Source: Stratiolaelaps scimitus
Taxonomy: Eukaryota > Arthropoda > Arachnida > Mesostigmata > Laelapidae
Direction of reading: 5' to 3'
DNA length: 64,000 nucleotides
NCBI GenBank assembly: GCA_019614645.1
Contig: JABWDB010000019.1
Coordinates: 1,906,501-1,970,500, forward strand
Shown here: piece after piece, positions 57,449 to 64,000 of the stretch
Numbering within the stretch: the stretch's first letter is position 1
How the letters are laid out: the number at the start of each line of letters is the position of its first letter
Notes under the pieces: model-generated
Databases searched by the model: none
Told to the model about the DNA's origin: nothing
Seen by the model: the letters and a program-made list of their open reading frames with translations, nothing else
Program-made: the position numbers and the translations under genes

Positions 57449-60400
57449 CTAGTTCAGCATCGTACGCTTGTCGTAGATATTTCTCCTCTGTTCCTGGACC
57501 TGCCGCTTCCAGCGATCCTGTTGTGCGCCAACTTTGTCCAGAACTCCGGAGCCAGAGCGCACCCTCGTTGCACCTCGTAGCTGAAGTTCGCCTTCTGATG
57601 AGGTATTCCCTGCAGCAAGGCAGAGATGCAATGTTAACCCTGATACATGTCTGCACCTGTATATTGATGCTTCCATGCTTGTTAGCTTAGATATTTGCAT
57701 TTGGACTGTTCGAATATCTGGCAGAAGACTTACGCATATGGAAACCTCTAGCTAAAGGTAAAGCTTTATATTGGCTTATTAGAGAAGCTGCAGATTCACA
57801 ATACTTAAGCTTTCGTATGGTACGAAAGCCAGCATATGAAATCGTTTTGTCATTAAATAATTATTAGTGTCGGTAGACACACGGTGAATCTTTGAGTTGA
57901 GTATCTCAACTTTTGTTGCAAATTCATATCTACACAATACTTGCTCGACTAACAGAGGCATGAGATATCCGTTTAACATAAAGCAAGCTCTCTTAGTTTT
58001 ACTTCATGCCAGAGTTACAATTTCCGTATTTGTTATCCGATAAATAAATACTAGCAGAAAATTGCATCTCAGGTACACCGTCCCACTAGGGATGTGTGGT
58101 TTAATGACACTGTTAATTGACTAATTAAACCATTCAAATGTGACTGAAAACATTAGCGTATACATTTACAGACGCAACGTATCCTATATAGTATAATAGC
58201 CTAATGCAGCTCTAACACCGTCGTATGAGGCAATCCATCTCAATGGTCAACTTCGTTAGATGGGGTACAGCCTAAGGAACAAGACTATTCGTTCTCCATG
58301 TTTTGGCAATGACACATTTGACTTATAACAACCTATGGGGCAACTAAATCGCCACACAAGACGACTCTAAGCACTCACCGTCATGTGCTCCGAAATCGCC
58401 AAGGTTTACATCCTCATTGAGATGCTCCTCGTATTTGACGATACCACCACGGCGCTTGTTCAACAGTGGTTCCAAACATCTGTAAAGTCAAACACATACG
58501 AAAGTAGATTATTGTTACTAATCCAAAATGAAACATATCTAGAATATTTATCGCACTGCTTTGCTTATTCATATATTTCATTTTCGGATGGCTGGGAGCG
58601 CGTTAGTGCGACACAGCGCACTTATGACTACGCCAGTCGAGAGACTAACCTGAGGAAGGCCATATAGAGCGTCAGCAGGGCGACGACCCAGATAAGAAGG
58701 ATTACGCAAACACGAATCGTCATCGTGTTACGTATTTCATATCTGAAATGTATAAATCAATACGGGTATAATAAATCAATATGAATTATTAAGGACATTG
58801 TGCATCGAGGTATTGGAGCGACGCGGACTTCAGTTATGCTCACTAAACCTAATTCTGTGAATTATTAGGCTGACCCAAAAATAATGACACAATATAAATT
58901 TCAATATCGGCTAATCTAAGTGAATTAAAACAAAGGTTTTTTCTAGCATGAGTTAGAAGTATGCACCTCTCTTATTTATACACCGGTTACCGAGTTCTGG
59001 CAGCCTTCTGACGGCTAAGTACACACCATTTCTATTACCATTTATAACTTCGTTATTTAAGGCCTCTCAAGCAAATCGATGTTTGCATACCTTTGGCCAC
59101 CTATAGACCCCTTTAACTGATGGAAGCAACCATAGTCACACGGGCTTAATTTGGAGAATGGGGGGGACGCCATCGCTCAATTTTATTGGCCTTAAGCCAG
59201 GACGTAATTTCATTGCTACGATGTGCCCTAGCATTGTCATCAAACAGCCACACTCGGTGCTTCCTATTGCCATGCCAATTATTCATGAGTCCCTTCAAGA
59301 ACTCGAGATATCGAGCAGAGTCCATTTTTTCTTTTGAGCCCAAAATCTCGTAGTAGCAAGTTCCGTTGAAATCCATGGCAAGTGCTACCAATACTTTAGG
59401 CTCGAATCTATTTGGTACTGCTACAGCCATTGCCTGTTCACCTGGTTGTAGCCACTGTTTCATCTTTTTCTGGTCCCCTATGCAGGCAGACTCATGTCTC
59501 GTCCACTGCAACGGTATGCTCTAGGCGACTCCTTTGCTGTCTATATATCTTCAAATTGCTGTCTATTGCTCCTTTGCTCTTCAAATTGCTGTCGATTGCT
59601 CCTTTGCTGTCTATATATCTTCAAATTGACTCGCGAACGCTCCTCACTCACTTTCAGTTGACCAGGACCTAGCTCATGAGGAACCCATTTTGCATTATTT
59701 TTCTGCATCCTCAAAATACTTTTAATAATTCGACGACATGTTTCACGAGCCACGCCGATTTCAGCTGACAAAGTCGTCAATGACCAAGCTCTAGTTTGCT
59801 CATAAGTTTTTTCGATTGTCTCGATCCGTTCGTAGAATCCAGATTCGGGAAGGGGTGGGCGCCCTCGGTTTTCATTGATGTCCCCCCAGTCGCCCTGCCT
59901 AAGCTGCGCACACCATCGGTACATCTATGCTCGATTCAGGGCATTATGGCTGTGCACACTAACCAACATTCGATGGATTTCAGCTGGACATTTCTTCTCT
60001 TGAAACATAGACGTGACACTTTCCTTCTGAGAATGCAAGTCTGAGGGACCTGGTCCGCCGGTCGCCGAAAGCCGAATGCTAGCGGCCGTCTTCTTGCTAA
60101 TCGCTGTTTCTCACTACTCGTCAAATTAGAATTCAAACCGGCCAAGAATGAAAATTCGGCGTAAGACGATAGGAGTCTCAGTATTTTTGGGTCACCAATA
60201 TTTAACAGAAACCATTTTATGTTCCGTGTTATTTGGAACATGACACGCCATACGTGGAGTGCGGAATCTGTGCTTTGTCCGTTCGAGCTTGTGTATGGTA
60301 ATACAGCAATTCATTGAATAATAATCATGTAAAATGATTTTTGTCAATATCATAGAACCCTTCTAACAAATAGTTCCGTCTATGCCAATACTCGAAAAGC

Positions 60401-61442
60401 AGAAGTACGCCACATGGACTCACTTGCACTCGCATCGAGGGCAGAACTCGGCCGCTTTATCCCGTAGGTCGGTGTCCACGTTCGGCATGACTACACCCTC
60501 GCAATTACATCTGAAACCAACCAAATATACCGTATGGTACATCATTTCGAAAGTATGACAACGTCGCGATTAAATCACAGCATGAAATATTACGGTAGTA
60601 CCGTACTACCGTAATGTATGCATATAATACCTGCTATGCTAAGGAGAATCGCACATTTTAGCATACACTAGACACCCGCTTGAATTAATATTTAACCGTT
60701 TGCTTTAGCAATCTAGGCCGTGCAATTGCTTTGACCTTTTTAGAATTTTGACGTTGCTCCCGGTATTAGTTCTAAGGAGTAAGGACACCGCCAGAGTTAG
60801 AAAGACCGTTCGAACAAAACTCGGCGTTCGATCTTCTGGCGGATTTTTGGGACGTACTTGCAAGAAACGATTACAGAAAAACCAGATTTATATTTGACTT
60901 TTGGTTTCATTTCGTGTTTGTAAGGAGCAGTAGCTTATTACATGGGCGCGTCATCTTTCTAGGAAAGCCTTTCCGTAGAGCATTGAATATGAAGTCGATG
61001 ATTGCATATGGAACCTACGAGTATAAATCTATATAAACAGAGTTCCTAGTTGCAGAATCTGCTATTTACAATATCGTCACATTTCATCACCTTCAAGACA
61101 ATGAGTGGCATATAAAAATCATGTCTGTTAACGAGGGGTTACTCTCCAGCACTTATCATATCGATCAGCATCAAAGTTACTGTACCCAGATACGAGCGAG
61201 AACATCCACAAATCACATTGTACAAGAATCTCGCTGACAGTAGCCTATTCAGTATCTCACCTTTGAGGGACCACGTTCTTAATATACAATTTCCGATTGC
61301 TGCCGGACTGACTTCCGACAACAGATGCATTGGGGCAAATGCATTTACAGCGAACATCCTCATACTGCGCCCAACATGAGGTTGGGAACGTCACGGCCAC
61401 AAAGACGACTAAGAGTAAATGGTAACCCGTTATTTGCACCAT
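57449..61442 (-). CDS. TMEM9: TMEM9-family lysosomal/endosomal membrane protein, five exons
   Basis: The model is complement(join(57449-57609, 58379-58479, 58650-58742, 60424-60510, 61261-61442)). It gives 207 residues, and every junction has GT-AG ends and compatible phase. Residues 1-25 are a signal peptide. The luminal part has YEDVRCKCICP (27-37), an NAS glycosylation sequon (38-40), CNC (62-64) and CPRCECK (84-90). One transmembrane segment spans about 99-119. The cytosolic tail carries CLEPLLNKRR and ends VLDKVGAQQDRWKRQVQEQR. These match vertebrate TMEM9/TMEM9B in order. Family knowledge: TMEM9 sits in lysosomal and endosomal membranes and assists V-ATPase assembly. Intron 2 contains a mariner element; intron 1 a 12-bp palindrome. 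Confidence 0.93.
58868..60198 (-). mobile_element. Mariner-family DNA transposon, complete length but inactive, in TMEM9 intron 2
   Basis: Terminal inverted repeats are visible: GGCTGACCCAAAAATAATGACAC from 58868 and, inverted, a GTGACCCAAAAATACTGAGAC end at about 60176-60196, with TA dinucleotides outside both ends. The - strand transposase shows the helix-turn-helix piece FQEKKCPAEIHRMLVSV, then KWVPHELGPGQL, VAVDET (first catalytic Asp), WLFDDNARAH (second) and SPCDYGCFH (third). Frames are broken at the VDET block and elsewhere, and a short tandem repetition at about 59530-59629 disrupts the middle. At 1.33 kb it has the normal mariner size. Confidence 0.88.
60589..60615. repeat. Perfect 12-bp palindrome with 3-base loop
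   Basis: ATTACGGTAGTA, CCG, TACTACCGTAAT: a perfect short hairpin in TMEM9 intron 1. No other copy was noticed. Confidence 0.8.
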
Positions 61443-61469
61443 GTCTGCACTGTGCGGCTATATTTTCGC

Positions 61470-61484
61470 GGGGGGGGGGGGGGG
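61470..61484. repeat. Poly-G tract upstream of TMEM9
   Basis: Fifteen consecutive G residues, 28 bases before the TMEM9 start codon, so probably in its 5'-UTR or core promoter (C-rich on the transcribed sense). Such runs are prone to length error. Confidence 0.85.
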
Positions 61485-64000
61485 TTCTGCCACAGAGGTA
61501 AACCCGTTGACCCAAAGGCTACAGAGCGACACAGTGGTGAACGCTAGCGAACGAGAGCTGCTACATCCGTGGCACAGTTGGACGGTCAAATGTTCGATAT
61601 GATTCACACACACTCAGACAGGCACCGAGGCAGTGGAGCCGCAGAAGCGCAGTTCTCATTAACCGTATTGCTATACTGCCTATGCGTGACAGCCCCAGTC
61701 AGTCACAGGCACAATTAAGACAGCTGAAAGTCGGTATTCATGGTGTTGTTCTTTAGTGCGAATGAAAAACAAAAACAATCGATACAGAAACGAACACGTG
61801 CTGTGTGTGGTATTACGATGGCGCGCGTACATCCTAAAAACGTGTGAAGGCAGCGACAGCGTAAGCGCAGCGCGAATTGTGGCATACCCTGGATTTTATG
61901 CTTAGGGCATGAATTGATCGTGACAGATGGGGAGCGCTGTTGAAAATGAAATAAATTTTTGTCGGCGCTTGGCGTATCAAACCAATGAGATGACAGTCTG
62001 ATTACCGGAAGACGTGCACTCGGTGATATCTGTCAGATATCGCAAGATAATTAGCTTTTAAGGCGTCCATCCTATGAAGCGATGCCAAAAGCAGTATCGT
62101 GAACGTTAAATATTGTCTGAGTGAACTTGCTTAGCGTTGATATCCTACAACGAAGACGAATCTTTTCAGAAGTCAGTTTCACTGAAGCGTACGAGTAACA
62201 CGTCGACGTTTTTGACTAGATTTTGAAGAGAATTTATGACTCCGTGCAATTATTGCAACTATTTACAGGGTACAACAACTCAAATTATTGCTTTGGCAAA
62301 ATTAATCCACGGACACAGAATACTTATATACGTTTATACATACATTTATACAATTAGCATATACACATTCATAGGGTGCTCTAGAACCGGTCAGTTAGGT
62401 GTCCCCAAATTGATTATTTGCGACTGGCACAAACGGCAGTTGGAGCCAATTGAGAAATCTGCAACTTACCATGTAAATATCTGGTTGAACTTTTCAGAGT
62501 GGATTGTCAAACACGGATTCATCACGTGATATATGGTGAAGCTGATCTAGATCGAAGCAGTTCATAGAAGATCCAAGTCGTCAAATATTGTGATCAATGT
62601 TGCACGACAAAGAGTTTCGTGAACATGCTTTGAATGAACAGAAGTTGAGCTCACGAGATCTGTTTGTGCCACACTCGAATCTGAATTACACGGGGCCGTA
62701 TGGCTCCCAAAAGAAGCAAACATGCAAGCAAAATTCACACAAGAATACTCGCTTAAGCCACTTAGCCCAAAATATCGATACAAGACCACCGTGATAAATC
62801 TATTGTAACGAACCTCACGAAAGCAATCGGTAAATTGTTTAGAACATCTGTACATGGTCACGTCCTGAGTTAGATTTCAAACTCGCCGCACCTGCTAAAT
62901 AAGCTCAACGGCGAAGCTACATAATCACTAAATATACATTCATATTCAAATTCCCATTAACACTGTTTATGTTGTTTGTGAATTCTGGCATTTTTGGTTG
63001 ATTCCTGTGAAGGCCCCGCTTGCAAATCGTGCAGCAGTCGGCTCTAGCATTACTAATACTTGCAATATGCCGTGAACTACTGGCATCGAAATTGCTTAAT
63101 GCCGTGAACTCCTGGCATGGAAATCACTTTGTGGTTTACTGCCATCATTTGACATCGATGATGGGGTGAAAAAATTATTCGAATTTGTATTCAAGAATTG
63201 AACCTTCTAGTTCAAAGTAAAATAACATGACCATTGCGTTCGCGCAATATGGGCTGCAGCTGTATATTGGCCGATCGTATTATTCGCCTTTATTGACTGT
63301 TTACCTTTAGCCCATGACGCCACACGAACCGTTTAAAATCTATACATAGATAGCAACCTATGATTAGAACCTTTCTGATCCAGGCCGCAACACTAGGGGC
63401 TCCAATATATGCTTTGTGACATTTTGGGCAATTCGAAATTTACTTGTTCGAACTACCTCGGCTCTATTTGCGCTAGCTTACTAGTACCCTAGAATATCTA
63501 GAATACTTTCCTGAAAAGCAGCACTTACCGAGACATAATCGTTACTTGCCAGACGCACTTCTTTTTTATGCTCAAAAAGAATAAACTTACAGGTTCCAGC
63601 TATATCTAATAATGAGGTGAAGATAGTCATCTAACGTTTCATGACCACCATGATCGTCAGGGGGACAACTGAAGGCACCGACTATTGAAAATATGTACCA
63701 GCGAATCTGAATTTTCGTGGCTGACCCCCAGCCAACATTTAACGTCCACGGAAGTGCTTCCGGCATTGCGTCATAAGACGGACCCCTTAAATGCAAATGT
63801 ACAACGGTGGGAATCGAACCCGACCAGTGGATCTGGGGACCGGCGAATGGTTCAGATAGATTTGTTAGAAATGGCCCAAATTCGAGGACAAAACATAGCA
63901 ACCAGCATCATCACGACAATTGTCTAAGAGCGCTTATTTTTAAGAGGTAGCTTCATCACTGTGAATGCGGCCGGCGATTTTTGAAAAACAAAAAAACCAC
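61485..64000. other. Right-hand intergenic region, nothing assigned
   Basis: Contains the presumed TMEM9 promoter side and then AT-rich DNA. Open frames at 62236-62529 and 63685-63927 have no recognisable motif. A B-box-like GGGTTCGATTCCCACC on the - strand near 63812-63827 lacks the rest of a tRNA. Confidence 0.4.

Noticed and set aside
63785..63870. Possible tRNA on the - strand (GGGTTCGATTCCCACC)
   Set aside because: Only a T-arm-like word is present. I could not fold an acceptor stem, D arm or anticodon arm around it.
1..64000. CRISPR array, operon or prophage
   Set aside because: No regularly spaced direct repeats or bacterial gene organisation; spliced genes and LINE/mariner elements show eukaryotic nuclear DNA.

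Overview
The window is eukaryotic nuclear DNA, most likely from an arachnid and probably a mite or tick. The support is a spliced cuticle-protein gene whose Rebers-Riddiford domain ends in the arachnid-style TNEPGT tail, a five-exon TMEM9 gene, a mitochondrial-type METTL15 gene, long AT-rich intergenic DNA, and several classes of decayed eukaryotic transposon. There is no bacterial gene organisation. The species cannot be named from sequence alone.

Region 1 (about 0-38.3 kb) is a tandem cytochrome P450 cluster with all genes on the + strand. An intact divergent gene (201-1745) is followed by transposon remnants. Next comes an array of roughly 5-kb segmental duplications, each starting with a P450 gene. 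These are a 5'-truncated pseudogene (9777-11066), an intact gene (14766-16328), a gene broken by one frameshift (19819-21376) and an intact gene (30824-32386). A second intact divergent gene lies at 36702-38261. The genes are intronless over their coding region and resemble the CYP2 clan. Their K-helix ExxR, PER and heme-cysteine motifs are canonical, but the I-helix acid is replaced by histidine in every copy.

Transposable elements interrupt this array. A near-full-length non-LTR retrotransposon of R1-clade type (23019-28195; gag with CCHC knuckles, AP endonuclease, reverse transcriptase, poly-A tail, 10-bp target-site duplication) sits directly against an older truncated copy of the same family. 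That older copy is also present, shorter, in the other duplicated units. Many further decayed LINE fragments lie on both strands between 2.7 and 8.3 kb and between 34.3 and 35.9 kb. A Ty1/copia integrase remnant follows the fifth P450.

Region 2 (38.3-48.5 kb) is gene-poor, with microsatellites, a deleted mariner copy and a SINE-like repeat. Region 3 (48.5-61.5 kb) holds three ordinary genes. These are the cuticle protein (+; TATA box, an exon 1 that contributes only the start codon, and exon 2), METTL15 (+; single exon) and TMEM9 (-; five exons, with a complete-length but dead mariner element in intron 2). The last 2.5 kb shows nothing I can assign.

The strongest leads are the unusual oxygen-activation motif shared by the whole P450 family, the mosaic divergence of one array member, repeated LINE insertion at one target site, and a 32-bp templated inverted insertion marking a repair event. 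I did not find a wholly new genetic system that I could defend.
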